Shown: one piece after another, positions 23,257-30,698 of the stretch | Layout of the letters: each line of letters begins with the position of its first letter | Position numbering within the stretch: position 1 is the stretch's first letter | NCBI RefSeq assembly: GCF_000787835.1 | Contig: NZ_BBPP01000064.1 | Span: 1-32,171 of the forward strand | Length of the DNA stretch: 32,171 bases | Reading direction: 5' to 3' | From: Streptacidiphilus melanogenes | GTDB taxonomy: Bacteria > Actinomycetota > Actinomycetes > Streptomycetales > Streptomycetaceae | The notes under the pieces: model-generated | What the model was told of the DNA's origin: nothing | The model's database searches: none | Seen by the model: only the letters and a program-made list of their open reading frames with translations | Program-made: the position numbers and the translations under genes

Positions 23257-24336
23257 ATGGACCTGCCCGTGATGCCGCCCGTCAAGCCGATGCTCGCGAA
23301 GTCCGTGACCAGGATCCCGCCAGGGATGCTCTACGAGGCCAAGTGGGACGGCTTCCGCGCGGTGGTCCACCGCGACGGCGACGAGACGGTCATCGGCAGC
23401 CGCACCGGCAAGCCGCTCACGCGCTACTTCCCGGAGCTGGTCGCCCAGCTGGAGGCGCAGCTGCCGCAGCGCTGCGTCGTGGACGGCGAGATCATCCTGA
23501 TCCGCGGCGACCACCTCGACTTCGACGCGCTGACGGAGCGGATCCACCCGGCCGCCTCGCGGGTGCGCCTGCTCGCCGAGCAGACCCCGGCGTCCTTCGT
23601 CGCGTTCGACCTGCTCGCCCTCGACGAGCTCGACCTGATGCCGGTGTCGCAGCGCGAACGCCGCGCCGCGCTGGAGGAGATCCTGGAGACCGTCGTGCCG
23701 CCGCTCCACCTCGCTCCCGCCACGCTCGACCCGGAAGAGGCCGGGCGCTGGTTCGACCAGTTCGAGGGCGCGGGACTGGACGGCGTCATCGCCAAGCCGC
23801 TGGACGCCGCCTACGCACCGGACCAGCGGCTGATGTTCAAGATCAAGCACGAGCGCACCGCCGACTGCGTCGTCGCCGGCTACCGCGAGCACAAGAGCGG
23901 ACCGGTCGTCGGCTCGCTGCTGCTCGGCCTCTACGACGCAGGCGGCCGCCTCCAGCACGTCGGCGTCTGCGCGTCCTTCCCGATGAAGCGGCGCGAGGAG
24001 CTGGTCGCCGAACTCGCCCCGCTGCGCATGGATCCTGTCGCCGGCCACCCCTGGGCCGACTGGGCCGACGAGGAGGCGCAGGCCGGCTCCCGGATGCCGG
24101 GCGCGACCAGCCGCTGGACGGGCACCAAGGACCTGTCCTGGGTGCCGCTCCGCCCCGAGCGGGTCATCGAGGTCGCCTACGACCACATGCAGGGCGACCG
24201 GTTCCGTCACACCACGCAGTTCCGTCGCTGGCGGCCCGACCGCGAGCCGTCGAGCTGCACGTACGAGCAGCTCGACGAGCCGGTCCGCTACGACTTGGCG
24301 GACATCCTCAGCGGCTCCTCGGCCGAAGGCTCCTGA
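23257..24336 (+). CDS. ATP-dependent DNA ligase (LigC / LigD-ligase type)
   Basis: A 359-residue ATP-dependent DNA ligase. Nucleotidyltransferase motif I YEAKWDGFR carries the adenylated lysine K29; motif Ia/III region GSRTGKPLTRYFPEL, motif III VVDGEIIL, FVAFDLLALD, motif IV DGVIAKPLD and motif V MFKIKHERTADCVVAG follow. The OB-fold half continues to RPERVIEVAYDHMQGDRFRHTTQFRRWRPD (motif VI). It lacks polymerase and nuclease domains. ATG 23257 sits seven bases after CAGAAT, so the message is probably leaderless. The partner polymerase is divergent. The last 49 bases overlap the 3' end of the convergent MFS gene. Confidence 0.94.
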   Translation: MDLPVMPPVKPMLAKSVTRIPPGMLYEAKWDGFRAVVHRDGDETVIGSRTGKPLTRYFPELVAQLEAQLPQRCVVDGEIILIRGDHLDFDALTERIHPAASRVRLLAEQTPASFVAFDLLALDELDLMPVSQRERRAALEEILETVVPPLHLAPATLDPEEAGRWFDQFEGAGLDGVIAKPLDAAYAPDQRLMFKIKHERTADCVVAGYREHKSGPVVGSLLLGLYDAGGRLQHVGVCASFPMKRREELVAELAPLRMDPVAGHPWADWADEEAQAGSRMPGATSRWTGTKDLSWVPLRPERVIEVAYDHMQGDRFRHTTQFRRWRPDREPSSCTYEQLDEPVRYDLADILSGSSAEGS

Positions 24337-25616
24337 ACGGCGGCCTGCACCGCGGGCGCCTGAGCGTCGGTCACGGGGGTGGTTGCAGGAGCGTCCGCCA
24401 CCGTCAGGGGCGTGCGCGCCGACGTCCACCGCTCGTGGCCGAGCGCGAGCGCCGCCAGCAGGGTGCCGATCACACCCGAGACGGCGAAGCCCCAGAACGG
24501 CGAGAAGCGGTCGATCACCGAGCCGGCCAGCGGCGCGCCGAGGGAGCCGCCCAGCGTCAGCGCCGCCGCCTGGAGACCCATCGCCTGACCGCGCGCGGAC
24601 GCGGGGACGGCCGCGCTGATCGCCTCGGCGGTGGAGGCGATGGTCGGCGCGCAGACGAACCCGGCCGGGATCAGCGCGAGACAGGTCCACTGCCAGCCCA
24701 GCCCGGCGATGAACCCGACCGGGATCGTGCCGAGCCCCAGCAGCAGCATCAGCAGCGACAGTCGACGCGGGCGCGGGGTCGAGCCGTGCCAGAACCCGCC
24801 GAGCAGGGAGGCGCAGCACCAGGCGATGATCGTCAGCCCGGCCCACTGCGTCTGCCCGTGCTCGCGCAGGCTCGCGACGACGGCGACCTCGGTGCCGGAC
24901 AGCGTCAGGTTCGCGGCCGTGCACATCGCCAGGACCAGGAGCAGCGTCGGGTTCAGCCACGTGCCGCGCGGCAGCCGCGCGGGCCGCTCCCGGGCGTCCT
25001 GCTGCGCCGCGGGGTCGACCCGGCGATGCGGCATCAGGATCCGGCCCAGCGGCCACAGGCCGAGGACGCTCGCGAGGGTCAGCACGGCGGTCGCGTACAT
25101 CGAGGGCGTCGCGGTGTGCAGCCCGGTGACGGCGATGACGGCGACGGCGGGGCCGACCATGTACGAGAGCTCGACGATCATCGAGTCCAGGGCGAAGGCC
25201 TGCCGGCGCAGCTCACCGGGCACGTGCGCGGCGACCGCCTGCCGGATCACCGGGAAGACCGGCACCGACACCACTCCGCCCGCGAACGTCGCCGCGACCA
25301 GCGCCGGATACGGGAGCGACGGGGCGATCACCCAGTAGAGCGCCTCGGCGATACCGGTCACCACCAGCACCGGGCGTAGCCCGTGACGGTCCACCATCCG
25401 CCCGGCGATCGGTGAGCCGATCGCGAAGCCGAGTGTCAGCGCCATGGCCACGACACCGGCGGCGCCGTACCCGCGCTGCTGGTCGAGGACGACGTGCAGC
25501 GTGAGCAGCATGCCCTTGGCGGTGCCCGGGACCCGGGCGAGAAGCGCGACGGCGAACAGAGCTCGGCTGCCCTGGATGGCGAAGACAGATCGGTAAGGAC
25601 CGAACAGACGGTGCAT
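24288..25616 (-). CDS. Major facilitator superfamily permease
   Basis: A 442-residue, 12-helix MFS transporter of the sugar- or drug-efflux type. ATG 25616 has GGAGGG eight bases upstream. Visible features: VFAIQGSRALFAVALLARVPGTAKGMLLTLHVV in helix 1, the loop motif IAGRMVDRHGLRPVLVV, a Pro/Arg central loop (HRRVDPAAQQDARERPARLPRG), and SARGQAMGLQAAALTLGGSLGAPLAGSVIDRFSPFWGF in helices 10-11. The C-terminal tail (~40 residues) is Ala/Thr/Pro-rich and overlaps the ligase gene by 49 bases in antisense. Substrate unknown. Confidence 0.88.
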   Translation of the reverse strand: MHRLFGPYRSVFAIQGSRALFAVALLARVPGTAKGMLLTLHVVLDQQRGYGAAGVVAMALTLGFAIGSPIAGRMVDRHGLRPVLVVTGIAEALYWVIAPSLPYPALVAATFAGGVVSVPVFPVIRQAVAAHVPGELRRQAFALDSMIVELSYMVGPAVAVIAVTGLHTATPSMYATAVLTLASVLGLWPLGRILMPHRRVDPAAQQDARERPARLPRGTWLNPTLLLVLAMCTAANLTLSGTEVAVVASLREHGQTQWAGLTIIAWCCASLLGGFWHGSTPRPRRLSLLMLLLGLGTIPVGFIAGLGWQWTCLALIPAGFVCAPTIASTAEAISAAVPASARGQAMGLQAAALTLGGSLGAPLAGSVIDRFSPFWGFAVSGVIGTLLAALALGHERWTSARTPLTVADAPATTPVTDAQAPAVQAAVQEPSAEEPLRMSAKS

Positions 25617-25701
25617 GGGTTATCCCTCCGCCCGGATCATTGCAGATGGCACCCGCGATCCGCTCGGGGATATTCGCCACAGGGAGTCGACGCCGGGACG
25701 G

Positions 25702-25707
25702 TAGCCT
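25702..25707 (+). promoter_or_regulatory. -10 box of leaderless phosphatase-like gene
   Basis: TAGCCT lies six bases before ATG 25714; no Shine-Dalgarno is present between them, so the transcript probably starts at the ATG. Confidence 0.5.
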
Positions 25708-25713
25708 GGCGGG

Positions 25714-26145
25714 ATGCCTTCGACCTGGGAGACCGACGCCGTCGGTGTGCTCGTGCTGCCCTCGGGCCGGAAGCTGCGGGGGAGAGGACTGCGCGACCCC
25801 CTCCCCGGGGGCCCGCCGCCCGACTTCGGGCTGTACCTCCAGGGCGTGGAACCCCCGGCGACCCCGTGGGAGTCGCGCTGGGTGCGGTGGCCGGACTTCC
25901 GACTGCCCGCCGATGGACCCGCCGCCGCCCGCGCCCTGAGGGACGCATGGGAGCGGGCGGCGGGCGAGCGGGTCGAGGTCGCCTGTACCGGGGGGCGAGG
26001 GCGGACCGGGACCGCCCTCGCCTGCATCGCCGTGCTGGACGGCGTGCCGCCCCGCGAGGCCGTCGCCTACGTGCGGGCGCACTACTCGCGCCACGCCGTG
26101 GAGACGTTCTGGCAGCGCCGCTACGTGGCGCGGTTCACGCCCTGA
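25714..26145 (+). CDS. Protein-tyrosine/dual-specificity phosphatase-like protein
   Basis: A 143-residue protein with a cysteine-phosphatase signature, ACTGGRGRTGTALA: C91-x5-R97 followed by Thr/Gly, the phosphate-binding loop. The downstream helix (GVPPREAVAYVRAHYSRHAVET) fits small single-domain phosphatases. A general-acid Asp may be in WVRWPDFRLP (the W-P-D loop). The usual His before the catalytic Cys is Ala. ATG 25714 is probably leaderless. Substrate unknown; it may act on protein or nucleotide/phosphoinositide phosphate. It is divergent from the MFS gene (97-base gap) and converges on the glycosyltransferase gene with 14 bases between stops. Confidence 0.82.
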   Translation: MPSTWETDAVGVLVLPSGRKLRGRGLRDPLPGGPPPDFGLYLQGVEPPATPWESRWVRWPDFRLPADGPAAARALRDAWERAAGERVEVACTGGRGRTGTALACIAVLDGVPPREAVAYVRAHYSRHAVETFWQRRYVARFTP

Positions 26146-26159
26146 CCGGCCCTTCCTGA

Positions 26160-28412
26160 TCAGGCGTCGTCTCCGCAGGAGTACAGCTGCTGGGACGCGC
26201 CCGCGCGGCCGAACGGCGACGGACCGCCTTCCTGGTCGCTCCGCTGGGACGGCGCGGTCGCGCCGTAGGCGCTCGGCGGGACGACGGCGCACGACTGGCG
26301 GACCCAGGACTGCACCGGGCTGCTCTGGCCTGCCCCCATGCCGCCGCCCAGCAGGACGAAGCGGAGCTGGCGCGTGGAGACCAGGTGCTGGAACTGACTC
26401 AGCGTCGGGCTCGGCACCGCGCCGGTGAAGCCGCCCATCGGGAGGACCTCCTTGCCGGTGGCCAGGATGAACGGCGAGGCGGTGCTCCAGCTGGACGTCG
26501 CCATCAGGTAGCGGGCGCTCCCGTCGTGCGAGGTCACATACGAGAAGAGCTGCTGTTGCGCCGCAGACAGCGTCGTGGTGCCGCCGAACCCGCCACCGAG
26601 GCCTTCGCCCCGGCCCCCGCCACCGCCGAGGCCGCCACGGCCGCCGCCCTCGCGGTGACCCGCGCCGCCGCGCGTCGCGCCCGCGAACCCCGCGAAGCCG
26701 CCATGTCCGCTCGGGCCGACCGAGCCCATCATCGAGGCCATGCCGCCGCCCGTGCCGGTGGACAGGACCGAGGTGGCCCAGGCCGCCGGGGTCACGACCA
26801 CGGCGAGCAGTCCGGCCGCCAGGCCGGCCGCGGCGAGGCGCGGGCGCGCCAGGCGCGGCACGCGGCCCACCGCCAGGAGCGCGAGAGCGACGGTGGTCGC
26901 GGCGATCGCGACCGGCGCGGCCCACGGGCGGAAGGTCGGGAACGGGTTCGCCAGCCACACCGCCCACGCCGCGGTCGCGGCGATGGCGACGGGCAGCACC
27001 AGCGCCTTGCGTCCGCCGGAGCGGTACGCGCGCCACATGCCGACCAGGCCTGCCGCGCTCAGCGCGGCGAGCGGCGTGGCGATCACGCCCATGTAGTAGC
27101 TGTGCCCGCCGACGCTTCCCGCGCTGAAGGCGAGGAAGAAGACGGCCAGCCAGGTTCCCCACATGAGGTAGCCCGCGCGCAGCGGGTCGGTGCGCGGCCG
27201 ACGACGGCGCCAGGCGAGACCGCAGACGAAGGAGATCGCCGCGAGCGGGTAGAGCCAGCCGGTCTGGGAGGCGATCGACGAGCCGAACATCTTGGACCAG
27301 CCGCCGTCACCGCCTCCGCCGCCGCCGAGCACGGCCGCCTGTGCCGCGAGCGACTGCGCGGACGTGCCCTGCCCGCCGCCACCGCCGCCCGCGGACCCCT
27401 GCTGTCCCGTGCCGCCCACGCCCTGACCCGCCGTGCCCTGGCCGCCGGAGCCGTGCCCCCTGGCGCCCGCGCCGGACCCGTGACCGCCACCGCCCCGGAC
27501 GGCCTGGATGCTGCCGGTGTCCGAGGCGCTCATGCCGACCGAGGAGAAGCGGTTCAGGAAGTTGTAGCCGACCACCATGCTGTACGCGGAGTTGTCCGTG
27601 GTCCCGTCCACATAGGGCCGGTCCTTCGCGGGCGTCAGCGTCACCAGCGCGATCCAGGAGGCGGAGACGGCGACCGTCACCACGCCCGCCACCAGGACGT
27701 GGCCGAGGCGACGCCGCAGCGGCGCGGGCGCGGAGACGAGGTAGACCAGCGCCAGCGCGGGCAGCACCGCCCACGCCTCCAGCATCTTGGTCTGGAAGGC
27801 CAGGCCCACCCAGACGCCGGAGAGGACCAGCGTCCGCAGTCGGCCGGTCCGTGCCGCGCGCTGCGCCGCCTCCGCGGCGCAGATCAGCAGCAGCGTGAAG
27901 GCGGGGTCCTCGACGGAGGTGCGGAACAGTCCGGCGATCACCGGAGTGAGCGTGAACAGCCCGCAGGCGAGCAGCGCGGCGCTCGCGCCGGCCCACTGCC
28001 GGACCGCCCGGTAGAGCACCAGGACCGCGAGCACGCCCTCGACCGCCTGCGGCAGCGCCACCGACCAGGCGTGGAACCCGAAGATCCGCGCGGACAGCGC
28101 CTGCGGCCACACGAAGCCGGGCAGCTTGTCCAGCGTGATGGTGCCGGCCGGGTCGAAGGAGCCGAAGACGAACGCCTTCCAGCTCTCCGCGCCGCTGCGC
28201 GCGGCGTTCGCGTAGAAGCCGTGGAAGGTCGCCTGGTCGATCCGCCAGAAGAACAGCAGGGCGGCCAGGGCCGCGATCCCGAGCAGGGCGGGCCGGGCGT
28301 AACCGGGCTGGTCGGCTGGGGATCTCCAGGGGCGGAGACGGGTGGCGCGAGAGACGTTCGGAGAATCCGGGGGCGTCGTGAGGACGCCCGTGACACTTGG
28401 AGCCATAGACAT
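26160..28412 (-). CDS. GT39-family membrane glycosyltransferase (ArnT/PMT-like)
   Basis: Polytopic GT-C enzyme of about 750 residues, transferring a sugar from a polyprenyl-phosphate donor on the outer face of the membrane. The first luminal loop FHGFYANAARSGAESWKAFVFGSFDPAGTITLDKLPGFVWPQAL is the family's catalytic region, followed by many helices (VEGVLAVLVLYRAVRQWAG, TPVIAGLFRTSVEDPAFTLLL). Two Gly-rich inserts break the protein: one of ~55 residues at about 300-360 and one of ~35 residues at about 590-625. A soluble C-terminal domain (QQQLFSYVTSHDGSARYLMATSSW ... QLRFVLLGGGMG) ends in YSCGDDA. I chose ATG 28412; GTG 28451 and ATG 28406 are alternatives, none with a clear ribosome-binding site. 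Acceptor (protein, lipid or wall polymer) unknown. Divergent from the thrS leader. Confidence 0.88.
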   Translation of the reverse strand: MSMAPSVTGVLTTPPDSPNVSRATRLRPWRSPADQPGYARPALLGIAALAALLFFWRIDQATFHGFYANAARSGAESWKAFVFGSFDPAGTITLDKLPGFVWPQALSARIFGFHAWSVALPQAVEGVLAVLVLYRAVRQWAGASAALLACGLFTLTPVIAGLFRTSVEDPAFTLLLICAAEAAQRAARTGRLRTLVLSGVWVGLAFQTKMLEAWAVLPALALVYLVSAPAPLRRRLGHVLVAGVVTVAVSASWIALVTLTPAKDRPYVDGTTDNSAYSMVVGYNFLNRFSSVGMSASDTGSIQAVRGGGGHGSGAGARGHGSGGQGTAGQGVGGTGQQGSAGGGGGGQGTSAQSLAAQAAVLGGGGGGDGGWSKMFGSSIASQTGWLYPLAAISFVCGLAWRRRRPRTDPLRAGYLMWGTWLAVFFLAFSAGSVGGHSYYMGVIATPLAALSAAGLVGMWRAYRSGGRKALVLPVAIAATAAWAVWLANPFPTFRPWAAPVAIAATTVALALLAVGRVPRLARPRLAAAGLAAGLLAVVVTPAAWATSVLSTGTGGGMASMMGSVGPSGHGGFAGFAGATRGGAGHREGGGRGGLGGGGGRGEGLGGGFGGTTTLSAAQQQLFSYVTSHDGSARYLMATSSWSTASPFILATGKEVLPMGGFTGAVPSPTLSQFQHLVSTRQLRFVLLGGGMGAGQSSPVQSWVRQSCAVVPPSAYGATAPSQRSDQEGGPSPFGRAGASQQLYSCGDDA

Positions 28413-28536
28413 GACACTGGGTGACAAACCTGTGAAAACGCGCTGAAACACCCCGACTCGCCGGTTTTCATAACCCGCTCTGGTGCAGGTCTTGCCGTGT
28501 ACGGAGAAATTCTCAGCCGAGCTGCGGCCCGACTGC

Positions 28537-28542
28537 TACCTT
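28537..28542 (+). promoter_or_regulatory. -10 box of the thrS leader
   Basis: TACCTT followed by exactly seven bases and the ATG of the leader peptide at 28550, the geometry of a leaderless transcript. No good -35 is seen. Confidence 0.55.
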
Positions 28543-28549
28543 CTCTCCC

Positions 28550-28603
28550 ATGCAGCTCGCAGCCGCCTCCACGACGACGCCGGATCCCGTCCCGGCGCGC
28601 TGA
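28550..28603 (+). CDS. Threonine-rich leader peptide of thrS
   Basis: A 17-residue peptide, MQLAAASTTTPDPVPAR, with three consecutive Thr codons (ACG at 28571-28579). It starts at the predicted transcription start and ends 20 bases before an intrinsic terminator hairpin that precedes a threonyl-tRNA synthetase gene. This is the layout of ribosome-mediated attenuation: lack of charged tRNA-Thr would stall the ribosome on the Thr triplet and allow read-through into the synthetase gene. The peptide itself has no other expected role. Confidence 0.78.
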   Translation: MQLAAASTTTPDPVPAR

Positions 28604-28623
28604 GAGCTGTCAGAGTCCAGTCC

Positions 28624-28650
28624 AAGCCCCGGGCGAGTGCCCGGGGCTTT
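28624..28650 (+). terminator. Attenuator terminator in thrS leader
   Basis: AAGCCCCGGGC (28624-28634) pairs perfectly with GCCCGGGGCTT (28639-28649) around a GAGT loop and ends in CTTTC. It lies between the leader peptide and the thrS start (28706). The competing antiterminator pairing could not be resolved by eye; CCCGG at 28590-28594 is one weak candidate. Confidence 0.8.
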
Positions 28651-28705
28651 CGCATGCGGTCACTCGTTCCGGTCCCCGACGTACCAAGACCACGAGGTGA
28701 CCCCG

Positions 28706-29923
28706 ATGCACGACCACCGCAAGCTCGGCCGCGAGCTGGGCCTCTTCGACACCGACCCGATGATCGGCGCCGGGCTGCCGTACTGGCTCCCCGACGGCGC
28801 CGTCCTCCGCCACGAGCTGGAGGAGTACGTCCGGGACCTGGAGCGGCGCGCCGGTTACCGGCACGTCTACTCGCCCGTGCTCGGCAAGCGCGACCTCTAC
28901 GAGCGGTCCGGGCACTGGGCGCACTACCGCGAGGACATGTTCCCGCCCATGCGTCTCGGCGAGGAGGAGGTCGTGCTGCGACCGAGCCTGTGTCCCCACC
29001 ACGCGCTGATCTACCGCTCCCGCGCCCGCAGCTACCGCGAGCTGCCGCTGCGGTTCGCCGAACTCGGCGGCATGTACCGGTCCGAACTCTCCGGTGTGCT
29101 GGGCGGCCTGACCAGGGTTCGGGCCATCCAGCTCAACGACGGCCATGTCTTCTGCACCCTGGACCAGGTCGCCGACGAGGCGGCGCGGGCACTGGAGTTG
29201 ATCCGCGAGGTCCACCGGGTTCTCGGCGTCGAGCCGGTCCGCTACCGGCTCTCCCTCCCCGGCGAGGGCGGCAAGTACGTGGCCGCACCCGAGCTCTGGG
29301 AGCGGTCGGCGGCCCTGCTGACCGAGGTGCTGGAGAAATCCGGCCTTCCCTTCGAGGCGCAACGGGGCGAAGCGGCCTTCTACGGACCCAAGATCGACGT
29401 CCAGATCGCCGACGGCGCCGGACGGGAGGCGACCCTGTCGACCGTGCAGGTCGACTTCCACCAACCCGAGCAGTTCCAGCTCGAGTACGTCGGCGCGGAC
29501 GGCGGGCGGCACCGCCCGGTGATGGTCCACCGCGCGGTCATCGGCAGCATCGAGCGCGCCGTCGCGCACCTGATCGAGCTCTACGGCGGCGCGTTCCCGG
29601 CCTGGCTGGCGCCCGTCCAGGTGGTGCTGCTCCCGGTCTCGGCAGCGGAGGAGCCCCAGGCCGAGGAGGTCGCGGCCCGGTGCCTGGAGCTCGGGCTGCG
29701 GGCCGAGGTCGCCGGGCCGCAGCAGGGCACCCTCGGCGCGCGGATCCGCGCCGCGCGGCTCGCGCCCTACCAGGCCGTCATCGGCGCCCGCGAGGCCGCC
29801 GACGGCCTGGTCGCCCCGCGTCTGCGCGACGGCTCCCGCGCCGCGCCGCTCCCGGCGGCGGAGTTCGTCGCGCGCGTGACCGCGGGCGTCGCGTCGCGCG
29901 AACGCGAGCCGCGGCTCGGCTGA
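28706..29923 (+). CDS. thrS: Short threonyl-tRNA synthetase lacking TGS and editing domains
   Basis: A 405-residue class II synthetase that charges tRNA-Thr. ATG 28706 has GAGGTGA five bases upstream. The protein begins directly with DHRKLGRELGLFDTDP, where the catalytic domain of full-length ThrRS (~640-660 residues) begins, so the N-terminal TGS and Ser-tRNA-editing domains are absent. Zinc ligands C96 (LCPHH, usually NCPGH), H147 (NDGHVFC) and H275 (PVMVHRA) are kept, as are motif 2 (YRSELSGVLGGLTRVR) and motif 3 (GSIERAVAHL). The C-terminal anticodon-binding domain (WLAPVQVVLLPVSA...) is complete. Most likely a second, inducible copy beside a housekeeping thrS elsewhere; possible roles are rescue under Thr limitation or resistance to a ThrRS inhibitor such as borrelidin. 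Controlled by the Thr attenuator. Confidence 0.93.
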   Translation: MHDHRKLGRELGLFDTDPMIGAGLPYWLPDGAVLRHELEEYVRDLERRAGYRHVYSPVLGKRDLYERSGHWAHYREDMFPPMRLGEEEVVLRPSLCPHHALIYRSRARSYRELPLRFAELGGMYRSELSGVLGGLTRVRAIQLNDGHVFCTLDQVADEAARALELIREVHRVLGVEPVRYRLSLPGEGGKYVAAPELWERSAALLTEVLEKSGLPFEAQRGEAAFYGPKIDVQIADGAGREATLSTVQVDFHQPEQFQLEYVGADGGRHRPVMVHRAVIGSIERAVAHLIELYGGAFPAWLAPVQVVLLPVSAAEEPQAEEVAARCLELGLRAEVAGPQQGTLGARIRAARLAPYQAVIGAREAADGLVAPRLRDGSRAAPLPAAEFVARVTAGVASREREPRLG

Positions 29924-29933
29924 GACCGCGACG

Positions 29934-30398
29934 TCAGGAGACCTGGATGTGGGTGTCCATGCCCAGGCTCTTGTGGCTGTCGACGGGGCACCACAGCTCG
30001 TAGCTGCCCTTCTGCAGGGTGACCGTCAGGTTCGCGCTGGAGCCCGGGTCGAGCGTGCCGGTCTGCGTGGTCGGCACTCCCGGCCCGGCGATGGCGAGCG
30101 CGTGGGAGACGTGACCGTCGTCCTTCGCCACGAAGGTGTAGGAGCCCGGTGTGAACGACGTCTGCGAGAGGTGGAGCGTGAACTCGGTCTCGGTGACCGT
30201 GACCGTCGTCGCTCCACCCGTCGCGCCCGCGCTCGCGCCGGTCGCCGCGGCGGTGGTTGCGGCGGCGCTCGGAGTGGTCGGCTGCGACGCGGAGTTGGAG
30301 CTCTTCGAGGAACTGCATGCGGCGGTCGCCACGGACACGAGGAGCGCGAGGACGACCAGACCCGGGCGCAGACGGCCCGGAGGAAGAAGGCGTGGCAT
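29934..30398 (-). CDS. Cupredoxin-domain lipoprotein
   Basis: A 154-residue exported copper-type protein. The signal peptide ends in a lipobox, VATAAC, with lipidated C28, followed by a ~35-residue Ser/Thr/Ala tether. The cupredoxin fold (TVTVTETEFTLHLSQTSFTPGSYTFVAKDDG) carries a type-1 copper set: His in GHVSHAL, then Cys, His and Met in ELWCPVDSHKSLGMDTHI. It probably transfers electrons or binds copper at the outer membrane face of the cell. ATG 30398 has GGGAG five bases upstream. It converges on thrS with a 10-base gap and is divergent from the RIO kinase leader. A GCGTGC/GCACGC dyad (30423-30443) lies in its upstream region. Confidence 0.9.
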   Translation of the reverse strand: MPRLLPPGRLRPGLVVLALLVSVATAACSSSKSSNSASQPTTPSAAATTAAATGASAGATGGATTVTVTETEFTLHLSQTSFTPGSYTFVAKDDGHVSHALAIAGPGVPTTQTGTLDPGSSANLTVTLQKGSYELWCPVDSHKSLGMDTHIQVS

Positions 30399-30468
30399 GA
30401 GGTCTCCCTATCAGTCCGACCGGCGTGCGGCCCGGCGGCACGCGGGCGACGGCCTCGCGTTAATTCGG

Positions 30469-30496
30469 TTGCGCCGGACGGGGGGCGGGCTAGAGT
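30469..30496 (+). promoter_or_regulatory. Promoter of the RIO kinase leader
   Basis: TTGCGC (30469-30474) and TAGAGT (30491-30496) with a 16-base spacer. Transcription would start near 30504, about 195 bases before the kinase start codon. Confidence 0.55.
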
Positions 30497-30503
30497 GGGC
30501 GCG

Positions 30504-30545
30504 TTGCCGAAGTTCCTGGGCCGCCGAACGTGTGCCCGGACGTGA
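30504..30545 (+). CDS. Putative leaderless micro-ORF 1 upstream of RIO kinase
   Basis: TTG to TGA frame of 13 residues (MPKFLGRRTCART) whose start coincides with the predicted transcription start seven bases after TAGAGT. No Shine-Dalgarno. The match of -10, spacing and start codon is the only support; TTG leaderless starts are inefficient, so translation is uncertain. Confidence 0.3.
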   Translation: MPKFLGRRTCART

Positions 30546-30566
30546 CGAGAGTGGAGGTGTGCAGAC

Positions 30567-30641
30567 ATGGTCGCCGTTCTGACGCGGCGCGCGTTCGCCT
30601 GCGCGCCAGATGCCTCCCCTTGTCACCCGCTCGCCGGCTGA
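30567..30641 (+). CDS. Putative micro-ORF 2 upstream of RIO kinase
   Basis: A 24-residue frame (starts MVAVLTRRAF, contains two Cys, ends HPLAG). ATG 30567 has GGAGG with nine bases of spacing, a good ribosome-binding site. A GGCGCGC/GCGCGCC hairpin (30586-30592 with 30601-30607) lies inside it. It ends 57 bases before the kinase start and 24 bases before the hairpin that masks the kinase ribosome-binding site, so its translation could tune the kinase. No known family. Confidence 0.45.
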   Translation: MVAVLTRRAFACAPDASPCHPLAG

Positions 30642-30665
30642 GCCTCGCGTCCTACCGCTGACGCG

Positions 30666-30689
30666 CTCCGGCGGGCCCTCCCGCAGGAG
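30666..30689 (+). promoter_or_regulatory. Shine-Dalgarno-masking hairpin of RIO kinase gene
   Basis: CTCC-G-GCGGG (30666-30675) pairs with CCCGC-A-GGAG (30680-30689) around a CCCT loop: nine pairs and one G/A mismatch. The 3' arm contains the AGGAG ribosome-binding site (30685-30689) of the TTG start at 30699, so the folded form would block initiation. Confidence 0.6.
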
Positions 30690-30698
30690 ATTCCTCCC

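Noticed and set aside
23182-25056. Upstream extension of the LigD-polymerase frame to a 968-residue protein
   Set aside because: The extension is antisense to the ligase gene and has no recognisable domain; the -10 and ATG at 23181 fit the known N-terminus of the polymerase domain.
28604-28705. T-box riboswitch before thrS
   Set aside because: The region is too short, with no specifier stem or T-box consensus; the Thr-rich leader peptide explains the control better.
28706-30398. Natural-product gene cluster with ThrRS as self-resistance gene
   Set aside because: No biosynthetic genes are found within the window; a resistance role remains only one possible explanation of the second ThrRS.
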